A DNA stretch of 64,000 nucleotides. It comes from JBBSNV01 sp964458605. GTDB lineage: Bacteria; Pseudomonadota; Alphaproteobacteria; Reyranellales; JAQSWP01. This document shows positions 1 through 7,883 of this stretch, one piece after another. The notes under the pieces were generated by a model. That model did not search any database. It saw only the letters and a list, made by a program, of their open reading frames with translations, and was not told the origin of the DNA. The stretch is from positions 1 through 64,000 of the forward strand of contig CAYWLS010000011.1 of the NCBI GenBank assembly GCA_964458605.1, read 5' to 3'. A program made the position numbers and the translations under genes. The first letter of the stretch is position 1; each line of letters begins with the position of its first letter.

Positions 1-47
1 ACTACTTCAAAAATGCCGGGTATGCTTCAATCTGAACGGATCAGACT

Positions 48-662
48 CTAGCCGCGCGGCAGCGGCGGCGGGTTGTAGGGCGGCGGCCCCGGCGGATACT
101 GCTGCGGCGGATACTGCTGCGGCGGGTAGGGTTGCGCCTGCGGCGGCGGGTAAGACTGCTGCTGCGGCGGCGCGCCGAACTGACCGTTGTCGCGCGTCAG
201 GCGTGTCTGGGCACCGTAGATCACCACCACCCGCTCGCCCACCTGCAGACGTTCCTCGTTGGTTTGCACGACGGAGAACTGCGCGCCATCCTGGCGCTGG
301 ATGATGAATTCGGTGGCTTGGCCGCGCGAGGCGGCATCTTCGACCGCCGTGCCGACGATGCCGCCGACCACCGCGCCGCCGATCGCGCCCAGGATGCTGC
401 CGCGGCCGCCATGGCCGATATAGGAGCCCGCTACCGCGCCGGTACCCGCGCCCACCACCGTGCCGACGCCGGTGTTGGGGCCGCGTACTTCGACAGGGCG
501 CTCGGAGACGATAACGCCGCGATCGATCGCGGCCGGCCGGCCCACTTCGTAGCCGCTATAGGTGGTTGCCGTATTCTGCGGCGCGCAGGCCGCCAAACCG
601 GCAAGCGCCGCCACGCAGCCAGCCGAAACGGCCAGCCGACGCGCCAGGGTGAGACTGATCAT
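48..662 (-). CDS. Glycine-zipper 2TM-type outer-membrane lipoprotein (SlyB/Pcp-like)
   Basis: A 204-residue predicted lipoprotein. The start at 662 gives a classic type II signal: basic n-region, hydrophobic core and a GLAAC lipobox with the acylated Cys at residue 26. Residues about 65-105 form a glycine zipper (regular GxxxG spacing, as in GAVAG and GAIGGAVVGGIVG), the hallmark of SlyB/Pcp envelope lipoproteins. The C-terminal 40 residues are low-complexity Pro/Gln/Tyr with tandem PPQQY units. The frame stays open upstream to 860, but that part overlaps the iscX end and lacks signal-peptide character. It lies downstream of the isc terminator, so it is probably a separate unit. Exact function is unknown; such lipoproteins usually stabilise the outer membrane. 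Confidence 0.85.
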   Translation of the reverse strand: MISLTLARRLAVSAGCVAALAGLAACAPQNTATTYSGYEVGRPAAIDRGVIVSERPVEVRGPNTGVGTVVGAGTGAVAGSYIGHGGRGSILGAIGGAVVGGIVGTAVEDAASRGQATEFIIQRQDGAQFSVVQTNEERLQVGERVVVIYGAQTRLTRDNGQFGAPPQQQSYPPPQAQPYPPQQYPPQQYPPGPPPYNPPPLPRG

Positions 663-723
663 TGCTGTGCGATCCTCGAGGAAAAGCGTGACATAGCAAC
701 ACGCAGAAAAATGGCGAAATTGC

Positions 724-750
724 GATACCGCGCCCCACCAGCGCGGTATC
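724..750 (-). terminator. Intrinsic terminator closing the isc operon
   Basis: A perfect 10-bp inverted repeat (gataccgcgc / gcgcggtatc) with a 7-nt loop begins 10 bases after the iscX stop. On the minus strand the stem is followed by AT-rich sequence ending in a T5 run about 12 nt further on. It fits a Rho-independent terminator, though the T-tract is not immediately adjacent to the stem. Confidence 0.65.
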
Positions 751-760
751 GATTTTACGC

Positions 761-961
761 CTAGTCCCGTTCTTCGATCCAGGCCATCTGGATGGCCTCC
801 AGGATCTTCTCGCTGGACTTGTTCGGATCGTCCTCGAAGCCCGGCAGGGCCACGACCCATTTATGCAGATCGGTGAAGCGCAGGTTGACGTTGTCGGCGC
901 CGGGATGATGTTCCTCCAGCGCAATGGCGATGTCGGCGATGTCGGTCCAACGCAGACCCAT
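761..961 (-). CDS. iscX: Fe-S assembly protein IscX
   Basis: A 66-residue acidic protein of the IscX (YfhJ) family, which binds IscS and iron and modulates the rate of cluster assembly. Family features visible are the N-terminal LRWTDIADIAIAL segment, the N-V-N-L-RF-TDLHKWV core and the acidic C-terminal helix ending AWIEERD. Length matches the family (about 65 residues). The ATG at 961 is 5 nt after the ferredoxin stop, so it is the last gene of the isc operon, the same position as in enterobacteria. The open frame runs further upstream to 1138, but that part only shadows fdx. Confidence 0.93.
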   Translation of the reverse strand: MGLRWTDIADIAIALEEHHPGADNVNLRFTDLHKWVVALPGFEDDPNKSSEKILEAIQMAWIEERD

Positions 962-966
962 GGTCG

Positions 967-1302
967 CTATTTGTCCACCATCATGTTGCGCGTCGCCGCC
1001 GGCAACTGCACGGTCAACCCGTCCAGTTCTTCTGTGATGATGATCTGGCAGCCCAACCGCGAGGTGTGCGTCAGACCGAAGGCCAGGTCGAGCATGTCTT
1101 CCTCGTCCTCCGACGCTTCGGGCAGCAGATCGCACCATTCCGAATCGACGATCACGTGGCAGGTCGAGCAGGCCAGCGAGCCCTCGCAGGCGCCTTCCAG
1201 GTCGATGTTGTTGCGATGCGCGATCTCGAGCACCGACAACCCGACCGGCGCCTCGACTTCCTTGCGCGTCCCGTCTTTCTGGACGAACACCATCTTGGGC
1301 AT
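967..1302 (-). CDS. fdx: ISC-type [2Fe-2S] ferredoxin
   Basis: A 111-residue adrenodoxin-type ferredoxin that supplies electrons for cluster assembly on IscU. Cluster ligands are C39-x5-C45-x2-C48 and C85, the spacing of the vertebrate/ISC ferredoxin class. The acidic helix after the third ligand (about residues 61-73, EASEDEEDMLDLA) is the usual partner-docking surface. It lies 30 nt downstream of hscA and just before iscX, the canonical isc gene order. Confidence 0.95.
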   Translation of the reverse strand: MPKMVFVQKDGTRKEVEAPVGLSVLEIAHRNNIDLEGACEGSLACSTCHVIVDSEWCDLLPEASEDEEDMLDLAFGLTHTSRLGCQIIITEELDGLTVQLPAATRNMMVDK

Positions 1303-1332
1303 GTCACTCTCTCCGCAATCGCAATCCGTAGC

Positions 1333-3219
1333 CTAGCCGATCTTGGTCGCCAGCCGGTCGAGTTCGACGCCCTTCAGCGCCTGCCGAATGCCCCGATCCA
1401 TACGGCGTTCGGCGAAGTCGCGCGTGGCGCCGTCCAGGGCCTCGACCGCGGCGTTTATAGCATCGCGGTCCGCGCCGTCGACCGCTTTTTGCAGCGCAAC
1501 GCGGGCGGCTTCGACCTCGGCCCGTTCCGCCGGCTCCAGCAGGTCGCCGTCGGCCTTCAGCGCTGCTTCCAGCGCCAGCAGGGCCCGCCTGGCTTCGACC
1601 CGCGCCTCGATCAGCATGCGGTCTTCCATGTCCTGCGCGCCGCGCTCCAGCGATTCGCGCAGCATGCGGGCCATGGTGTCCTCGTCCAAGCCATAGGACG
1701 GCTTGACCTCGATGCGCTGCGCCTGGCCGGTGGTCTGCTCGGTCGCCGAGACGGTGAGAAGGCCGTCGGCATCGACCGTGAAGGACACGCGAATGCGGGC
1801 CGCGCCGGCGGTCATCGGCGGAATGCCATGCAATTCGAACCGCGCCAGGCTGCGACAGTCCTGCACCAACTCGCGCTCGCCCTGCACGACGTGGATCGCC
1901 ATGGCCGTCTGGCCGTCCTGATAGGTCGTGAATTCCTGCGCCATCGCCACCGGAATGGGCGTGTTGCGCGGAATGATCCGTTCCACCAGCCCGCCCATGG
2001 TTTCCAGGCCCAAGGACAGCGGCGTGACATCGAGCAGCAAGGTGTCGGACCCCACCGTCAACGCCTCGGCCTGCAGCGCCGCACCTAGCGCCACCACCTC
2101 GTCCGGGTCGATATCGACCAGCGGCGGCTTGCCGAACAGCGTGCCGACTGCCCGGCGCACCGCCGGCATGCGAGTCGAACCGCCCACCATCACCACACCC
2201 TTGACCTCGTCGGGCCCGACAGCGGCATCGTCCAGCACGCGTCGCGTGATCGACACGGTGCGGTCGAGGAACGGCGCCGCCATCTTTTCGAGGCCGGCGA
2301 CGTCGAGGCGATGGCGCGAAGCCTTGCCGGCGATTTCGATCACCCACTCGCCCGCGTCCTGCGCCGACAGACATTCCTTGGCCAGACGCGCCGTCGCCAG
2401 CGCCAGCTTGGCGGTGTCGCTGTCCGGCGCCGCCGGCAGACCGGCCTGGCGGCGCTCGGCGAGGAAATGCTCGGCCACCGCGTGGTCGAAATCGTCGCCA
2501 CCCAGCGCCGCGTCGCCGCCGGTGGCCAGCACCTGGAACACGCCCTTCTCCAGCCGCAGCAGCGAGAAATCGAAAGTCCCGCCGCCCAGGTCGTAGATGG
2601 CGTAGAGCCCCTCGGCGCCCTTGTCGAGACCGTAGGCCAGCGCCGCAGCGGTCGGTTCGTTGACCAGGCGCAGCACCGTGAGCCCCGCCAACCGCGCCGC
2701 ATCGCGCGTCGCGGTACGGGCGGCATCGTCGAAATAGGCAGGAACGGTGATCACGGCGCGATCGACCGTCTGCTCGAGCGCCGCCTCGGCGCGCGCCTTG
2801 CAGGCGCGCAGGATATCGGCCGAGATCTCGATCGGCGTCAGCACCCGGCCCTCGACCTCGATCTGGACCATGCCCTCGCCCTGGCCCGGCACCAGCCGGT
2901 AGGGCAGCGCGCCGGCCAGCGCCTTGAGATCGGCCGCGCCGCGGCCCATCAGCCGCTTGATCGACGACACCACCGCCTGCGGCCGTTCGAGCAACTGATT
3001 GCGCGCCGCAGCGCCGACCTCGACAGCCTCGCCCGGCCCATAGGCCACGACCGAGGGGATCAGCGCCTTGCCGTTCCCGTCGCGCAGCGCCTCGGGCGTG
3101 CCGTCGCGCGCTACCGCCACCACCGAATTGGTGGTGCCCAGATCGATGCCGACCGCCAACCCCTGTTCGTCGGCGTGCGGCATGGGCGTTTCGCCCGGTT
3201 CATGGATATCGAGCAGCAT
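1333..3219 (-). CDS. hscA: Hsp70-type Fe-S chaperone HscA
   Basis: A 628-residue DnaK-family ATPase dedicated to IscU. The nucleotide-binding domain begins with GIDLGTTNS (residues 24-32), has the phosphate-2 loop in YDLGGGTFD and the VMVGGSTRMP motif. The substrate domain follows from about residue 385 (LDVTPLSLGLETMGG), with a helical lid after about 500. HscA binds the LPPVK motif of IscU and releases the finished cluster with HscB as cochaperone. It is 13 nt downstream of hscB and upstream of fdx. Its place in the isc cluster and its length (about 620) separate it from DnaK. Confidence 0.95.
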   Translation of the reverse strand: MLLDIHEPGETPMPHADEQGLAVGIDLGTTNSVVAVARDGTPEALRDGNGKALIPSVVAYGPGEAVEVGAAARNQLLERPQAVVSSIKRLMGRGAADLKALAGALPYRLVPGQGEGMVQIEVEGRVLTPIEISADILRACKARAEAALEQTVDRAVITVPAYFDDAARTATRDAARLAGLTVLRLVNEPTAAALAYGLDKGAEGLYAIYDLGGGTFDFSLLRLEKGVFQVLATGGDAALGGDDFDHAVAEHFLAERRQAGLPAAPDSDTAKLALATARLAKECLSAQDAGEWVIEIAGKASRHRLDVAGLEKMAAPFLDRTVSITRRVLDDAAVGPDEVKGVVMVGGSTRMPAVRRAVGTLFGKPPLVDIDPDEVVALGAALQAEALTVGSDTLLLDVTPLSLGLETMGGLVERIIPRNTPIPVAMAQEFTTYQDGQTAMAIHVVQGERELVQDCRSLARFELHGIPPMTAGAARIRVSFTVDADGLLTVSATEQTTGQAQRIEVKPSYGLDEDTMARMLRESLERGAQDMEDRMLIEARVEARRALLALEAALKADGDLLEPAERAEVEAARVALQKAVDGADRDAINAAVEALDGATRDFAERRMDRGIRQALKGVELDRLATKIG

Positions 3220-3232
3220 CAGACGTGCAACA

Positions 3233-3868
3233 TCACGAGGACAGCCGGGCGCGCTTGGCGCGCGCCTCGTCGCGGAATTTGGCCAGATAGCGCAGCTTCA
3301 GCGTCAGCGCCCGAGCCTTGGCGAGTTCGCCTTCGGCAAAGGCACGCGATAGGGCCGCCACGGTCGAGTCGAAACCGCGCTCGGCGCCCAGCAGCACCTT
3401 GTCGAGCTCTGCCGCGCTGCGCGCCTCGTCCAGCGCTTCGCGATCCTCCAGCGCTGCCATCAGCAGTTCGGGGTCGTTGACGGTCTGGTCGTCGCTGGGC
3501 AGCGGCATGCCGCGCAGCTTCAACAGATAGGCCGCACGCGACAGCGGATCGCGCAACGCCTCCCAGGCGTCGTTGACCGCCACGGCATGGGCCTGCGACA
3601 GGGCCTTCTCGCGAGGAGACTTGGCCGCGAAGCGATCGGGATGGACGATGCGCTGGAAGCCGAAATAGCCGCGTTCCAGCGCCGCCCGATCGACGTCGAA
3701 GGAAACCGGGATGCCCAGCCGGGCGAAATGGTCGACCGCCGGCGGCGGCTGGATGATGCCGCAGGTATGGCAGAACAGCGCCCGCTGCCCGACCGGCCCC
3801 TTGCAGGACCAGCACATGCTCGGCGCTTCCGGTGGCATGGCCTGAGCCGGCTCGATCTTCTCTTTCAT
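3233..3868 (-). CDS. hscB: Fe-S J-domain cochaperone HscB
   Basis: A 211-residue J-protein that delivers IscU to HscA and stimulates its ATPase. The J domain carries HPD at residues 76-78; a C-terminal three-helix IscU-binding domain follows. An extra N-terminal segment has two CxxC pairs (C19/C22 and C33/C36), a zinc-ribbon-like module resembling that of mitochondrial HSCB and absent from E. coli HscB. I chose the ATG at 3868 because upstream codons run toward iscA (stop at 3943) without family similarity. It sits 74 nt after iscA and 13 nt before hscA. Confidence 0.93.
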   Translation of the reverse strand: MKEKIEPAQAMPPEAPSMCWSCKGPVGQRALFCHTCGIIQPPPAVDHFARLGIPVSFDVDRAALERGYFGFQRIVHPDRFAAKSPREKALSQAHAVAVNDAWEALRDPLSRAAYLLKLRGMPLPSDDQTVNDPELLMAALEDREALDEARSAAELDKVLLGAERGFDSTVAALSRAFAEGELAKARALTLKLRYLAKFRDEARAKRARLSS

Positions 3869-3942
3869 GCGTCCTTCTTCGATATCGGGCAAGCCGCGGA
3901 GGCGGCGTCGATCGCGTCCTGGCGACAGCGGCCAGGCGCCGA

Positions 3943-4383
3943 TCAGACGTGAAACGACTCGCCGCAGCCGCAACGGCCCTTCTCGTTGGGATTGCGGAAC
4001 ACGAAGCCCGATTTCAACTTCTCGACCGTATAGTCCATCTCGGTGCCGATCAGGAACAGCGAGGCCTTGGGATCCACCAGCAGGGTGACGCCTTGGGATT
4101 CGACCACTTCGTCGCCCGGCGACTTGGCATCGGCATATTCCAGCGTATAGCTCAGCCCCGAACAGCCCTTGGTGCGAACGCCAATGCGAATGCCCAGCGC
4201 CGGCTTGTCGCGCTTGGCCATCAGATCGCGCACGCGTTCGGCGGCCGCCGGCGTGATCGACATGATCTGCGGCCGGGGCCGGGCGGCGCGCGCCGGCCGG
4301 GCCGGCGCTGCGGCCGGAGCCGATGGCGCGGTCTGCGAAGCGATGGTACCGGCCGCTTTGGCCGGCGTTTCAACGACACTCAT
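3943..4383 (-). CDS. iscA: A-type Fe-S carrier IscA with N-terminal extension
   Basis: A-type carrier with the three conserved cysteines C74, C138 and C140 (KGCSG and the CGCGESF tail). At 146 residues it exceeds the usual 106 or so because of a 40-residue Ala/Pro/Arg-rich N-terminal extension. The family core starts at Met41 (MSITPAAAERV), whose codon at 4263 could be an alternative start. It accepts clusters from IscU and passes them to apo-targets. Placed between iscU (36 nt upstream) and hscB. Confidence 0.93.
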   Translation of the reverse strand: MSVVETPAKAAGTIASQTAPSAPAAAPARPARAARPRPQIMSITPAAAERVRDLMAKRDKPALGIRIGVRTKGCSGLSYTLEYADAKSPGDEVVESQGVTLLVDPKASLFLIGTEMDYTVEKLKSGFVFRNPNEKGRCGCGESFHV

Positions 4384-4419
4384 GCTCGATACCCTGTGTC
4401 CTGATGCTGCCGAACCGGC

Positions 4420-4851
4420 CTATCGCATGTGCGCGGCCAGCTCCGGCTTGTCCTCGTCCTTGCCGGCGGCGGCGCCGGTCTTGGTGCGATAGTCGGCGAT
4501 CGCCGCCTTGATCGCGTCCTCGGCCAGCACGGAGCAATGGATCTTCACCGGCGGCAGCGCCAGATGCTTGGCGATCTCGGTGTTGCGGATCGTTGCGGCC
4601 TCGTCGAGCGTCTTGCCCTTGACCCACTCGGTGACCAGCGAGCTCGAGGCGATGGCCGAGCCGCAGCCGAAGGTCTTGAACTTGGCGTCTTCGATGATGC
4701 CGTCGGGGCTGACCTTGATCTGCAGCTTCATGACGTCGCCGCAAGCTGGCGCGCCGACCAGTCCGGTGCCGACATCGGCCGAGCTCTTGTCCAGCGAACC
4801 CACGTTGCGCGGATTCTCGTAGTGGTCGATGACTTTGTCGTTATAGGCCAT
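4420..4851 (-). CDS. iscU: Fe-S cluster scaffold IscU
   Basis: A 143-residue scaffold on which [2Fe-2S] clusters are built. The three assembly cysteines C37, C63 and C106 and the conserved Asp39 are present. The HscA recognition motif LPPVK is at residues 99-103, directly before C106, so a functional HscA/HscB cycle is expected. The C-terminal tail is somewhat longer than in E. coli (128 residues). Located 62 nt after iscS. Confidence 0.97.
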   Translation of the reverse strand: MAYNDKVIDHYENPRNVGSLDKSSADVGTGLVGAPACGDVMKLQIKVSPDGIIEDAKFKTFGCGSAIASSSLVTEWVKGKTLDEAATIRNTEIAKHLALPPVKIHCSVLAEDAIKAAIADYRTKTGAAAGKDEDKPELAAHMR

Positions 4852-4913
4852 GATGACTTCTCCTCAACTCCTGGCGTCGCGCCGATCGCAATGGACCGCC
4901 CTAGTGAGCCGCC

Positions 4914-6152
4914 CTAGTGGGCGGCCCAGGTCACGGACTTCAGATCGACGCCTTCCTGATGCATTTCCCATAGCGGGCTCATCTCGCGCAGCTTGCTGAC
5001 ATGAGCCACGATTTCGTCGACCGCCATGTCGACCTCCTCCTCGGTGGTGAACCGGCCGAAGCCGATGCGCAGCGAGGTATGCGCCATTTCCTCGTTCACG
5101 CCCAGCGCGCGCAGCACGTAGGACGGTTCCAGCGACGCCGAGGTGCAGGCCGAGCCGGACGACACCGACAGCCCCTTGATGCCCATCATCAGCGACTCGC
5201 CCTCGACGAAGGCGAAGCTGATGTTGAGATTGCCGGGGATGCGCTGTTCCAGATCGCCGTTCAGGTAGATCTCCGGCAGCCGCGCCTTGAGCGCGTTGTA
5301 GAAACGGTCGCGCAAGGCGCGCAGCCGCTCGGCCTCGGCCGGCATTTCCTTCTCGGCGATGGCACAGGCCTCGCCCAACCCGACGCAAAGCGGCGGCGCC
5401 AGGGTGCCCGAGCGCATGCCGCGCTCCTGCCCGCCGCCATTGATCTGCGCCACCAGCCGCACGCGCGGGCGGCGCCGCACGTAGAGCGCGCCGATGCCCT
5501 TGGGTCCGTAGATCTTGTGGCCCGAGATGCTCAGCAAGTCGATCTTCATCGCCTCGACGTCGATCTTGATCTTGCCCACCGCCTGGGCCGCGTCGGTGTG
5601 GAAGAATGCGCCCTTCTCGCGGCACAGCGCGCCGATCTCGGCCAACGGCTGGATCACGCCGATCTCGTTGTTGACCGCCATGATCGACACCAGCGCGGTC
5701 TTGTCGGTGATCGCCGCGCGCAGCTGGTCGAGATCGATCAGGCCGTTCGGCTGCACCGGCAGGTAGGTGACCTTGAAGCCCTTCTGCTCGAGATGGCGAC
5801 AGGTATCGAGCACGCATTTGTGCTCGGTCACGGTGGTAACGATCTCGTTCTTCTTGTCGCCGTAGAACTCGGCCACGCCCTTGATCGCCAGGTTGTTCGA
5901 TTCGGTGGCGCCGGAGGTGAAGATGATCTCCTTCTGGTCGGCGCCGACGATCGAGGCGACCTGGGCACGCGCCTGCTCCACCGCTTCCTCGGCTTCCCAG
6001 CCATAGGCGTGGCTGCGCGAGTGCGGATTGCCGAACTTGGTCGTGAAATAAGGCATCATCGCTTCCAGCACGCGCGGATCCATTGGCGTCGTCGCCTGGT
6101 AATCCAGATAGATCGGATTGCTGTTGCGCTTGATTTGTCCAACCACACCCAT
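4914..6152 (-). CDS. iscS: Cysteine desulfurase IscS
   Basis: A 412-residue PLP-dependent group I cysteine desulfurase. The PLP lysine lies in the SGHKIYGPKG loop, and the mobile catalytic loop SSGSACTSASL carries the persulfide cysteine C336. The C-terminus ending in TWAAH is the region that docks IscU in E. coli IscS. It supplies sulfur for the clusters and probably for tRNA thiolation. It lies 15 nt after a second desulfurase gene, so two are encoded in tandem; this one, adjacent to iscU, is the canonical IscS. Confidence 0.95.
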   Translation of the reverse strand: MGVVGQIKRNSNPIYLDYQATTPMDPRVLEAMMPYFTTKFGNPHSRSHAYGWEAEEAVEQARAQVASIVGADQKEIIFTSGATESNNLAIKGVAEFYGDKKNEIVTTVTEHKCVLDTCRHLEQKGFKVTYLPVQPNGLIDLDQLRAAITDKTALVSIMAVNNEIGVIQPLAEIGALCREKGAFFHTDAAQAVGKIKIDVEAMKIDLLSISGHKIYGPKGIGALYVRRRPRVRLVAQINGGGQERGMRSGTLAPPLCVGLGEACAIAEKEMPAEAERLRALRDRFYNALKARLPEIYLNGDLEQRIPGNLNISFAFVEGESLMMGIKGLSVSSGSACTSASLEPSYVLRALGVNEEMAHTSLRIGFGRFTTEEEVDMAVDEIVAHVSKLREMSPLWEMHQEGVDLKSVTWAAH

Positions 6153-6167
6153 GACTTCGTTCCCTTC

Positions 6168-7301
6168 TCAAGCCGCCGTGCCCGAAACGGGCCGGCGCTG
6201 ACCGGTGCGCGCCCACAGGGCGCCCCACCCGGCCACCAATCTCTCGACGTCGCGCGCGCCGCTGTCCCAGCCGAAGCTGATGCGGATGCCGTTGGCTGCC
6301 GACGCCGCATCGACGCCCATCGCCTGCAATACGTTCGAGGACCGCAATTTGCCCGACGAGCAAGCCGCGCCGGCGCTGACCGCCACCCCGGCCAGGTCGA
6401 GCGCCACGATCTGCGTCTCCGCCTTCACCCCCGGCATCTCGATGCACAAGGTGTTGGGCAGCCGCGAGGCTGCAAGGCCGAACACGCGCGCCTGCGGCGC
6501 CAGCGCCAGAAGCTGAAGCTGCGCGGCATCGCGCAGCGCCGCCACGGCAGGCATCTTCGACAGATGGTCCTCGACATGGCGCGCGGCAACGCCGAAGCCG
6601 ACGATGCCGGCAATATTCTCGGTCCCGGCGCGGCGCGAGGCTTCCTGGCCGCCGCCCAGCATCTGCGCCTCGAGCGGAGCGTCCTTGCCGACCAGCAGCG
6701 CGCCGGTGCCCTGCGGGCCGCCGATCTTGTGCGCCGACAGGCTCATGTAATCGACATCGAGCGCGGCGAAATCGACCGCGATCTTGCCCAGCGCCTGGAC
6801 CGCGTCGCACAGCACCAGCGCGCCATGGCGCCGGGCAATGCGCACCGCCTCGGCAACCGGCTGGATCGCGCCGGTCTCGTTGTTGGCCAGCATCACCGCC
6901 ACCAGCGCCGGTTCCCGGTCCGCCGCCAGCAGGCGCTCGAGCGAGCCAAGATCGATCGTACCGTTGGCGTCGACCGGGACGCGGTCGGCCGCCTCGCCGG
7001 CATTGCGCAGCACCGAGTCATGCTCGATCGCCGACACGATCAGGCGCTTGCGGCCGCAGCCGCGCAGCGCCAGGGCATTGGCCTCGGTGCCGCCCGACGT
7101 GAAGACGATCTGCGCCGGCGCCACGTTCGCCGCCCGGCCCAGCGCCGCGCGCGCTTCCTCGATGCGCCGCCGCTGCGCCCGGCCGAAGCGATGCACCGAC
7201 GAGGCATTGCCCGGCGCCAGCAGGCACTGGGTCATGGCGTCGATCACCGCCGGCAGCACGGGCGCCGTGGCATTGTAGTCGAGATAGCTGGCGACCGGCA
7301 T
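6168..7301 (-). CDS. Second cysteine desulfurase (NifS/IscS-like)
   Basis: A 377-residue aminotransferase class V protein starting YLDYNATAPV. PLP lysine is in LSAHKIGGPQG and the catalytic cysteine is C314 in SAGAACSSGK. It is clearly a paralogue of the next gene but diverged and shorter, lacking the IscS-type C-terminal IscU-docking tail. The start at 7301 is 8 nt after the iscR stop; further open frame upstream overlaps iscR and is discarded. It may supply sulfur for another pathway or act with IscS; the sequence does not decide between these. Confidence 0.9.
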   Translation of the reverse strand: MPVASYLDYNATAPVLPAVIDAMTQCLLAPGNASSVHRFGRAQRRRIEEARAALGRAANVAPAQIVFTSGGTEANALALRGCGRKRLIVSAIEHDSVLRNAGEAADRVPVDANGTIDLGSLERLLAADREPALVAVMLANNETGAIQPVAEAVRIARRHGALVLCDAVQALGKIAVDFAALDVDYMSLSAHKIGGPQGTGALLVGKDAPLEAQMLGGGQEASRRAGTENIAGIVGFGVAARHVEDHLSKMPAVAALRDAAQLQLLALAPQARVFGLAASRLPNTLCIEMPGVKAETQIVALDLAGVAVSAGAACSSGKLRSSNVLQAMGVDAASAANGIRISFGWDSGARDVERLVAGWGALWARTGQRRPVSGTAA

Positions 7302-7309
7302 GGCGATGC

Positions 7310-7828
7310 CTATTCCGCCGCCGCGATGACGGCCGCCGCCGGCGGCTCGATGCTCTTGGGCTGGGCCGCCGGATCGGCCGAGGCCGGCGGCGCCGCCATG
7401 ACGCGGGCGCTGCCCAGCACGCGCTTCTCGATCACGTCCAGCAGGCTGACGCCGCTCAGGAACAGATGGATCTGGTTGCCCAGCTCGGCCCACAGATCGT
7501 GCGTCAGGCAGCGCGAGCGGTCGGACTGGCAGCCGATCGACGAGCCGCTTTTGCAGCGCGTCGCCTTGATCGGCTCGTCCACCGCCAGGATGATGTCGGA
7601 GATGCGCGTGTCGTCGAGCGGCCGCGCCAGCAGGTAGCCGCCGCCCGGCCCGCGCACGCTCTTGACCAGTCCGCCGCGCCGCAGCCGGCCGAATAGCTGT
7701 TCCAGATACGACAGGGAGATTTCCTGCCGGGTCGCGATCTCGCCCAGTGCAACTGGCTTGCCGCCGCTGTGGCGCGCCAAATCGACCATCGCCATGACGG
7801 CGTAGCGGCCCTTGGTGCTGAGTTTCAC
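7310..7828 (-). CDS. iscR: Fe-S-sensing Rrf2-family regulator IscR
   Basis: A 172-residue Rrf2 regulator. The winged helix-turn-helix occupies about residues 1-75 (MKLSTKGRYAV, SLSYLEQLFGRLR, SVRGPGGGYLL). Cluster ligands C92, C100, C107 and H110 match the Cys3His pattern of IscR, although the spacing (x7, x6) is wider than in E. coli (x5, x5). The C-terminal 30 residues are a low-complexity Ala/Pro tail. A matching type 1 IscR site lies 5' of cysE, not directly 5' of iscR, so autoregulation would act on the whole cysE-led operon. Confidence 0.95.
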   Translation of the reverse strand: MKLSTKGRYAVMAMVDLARHSGGKPVALGEIATRQEISLSYLEQLFGRLRRGGLVKSVRGPGGGYLLARPLDDTRISDIILAVDEPIKATRCKSGSSIGCQSDRSRCLTHDLWAELGNQIHLFLSGVSLLDVIEKRVLGSARVMAAPPASADPAAQPKSIEPPAAAVIAAAE

Positions 7829-7883
7829 GGTCCTTGCTCCTTCACGTCAGGGGCGCATGCATGGCGCCCGACAATTCCAACCG

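Noticed and set aside
5001..7637. An 878-codon open frame on the plus strand opposite iscS, nifS and part of iscR
   Set aside because: It crosses three real genes with their own starts and has no domain similarity.
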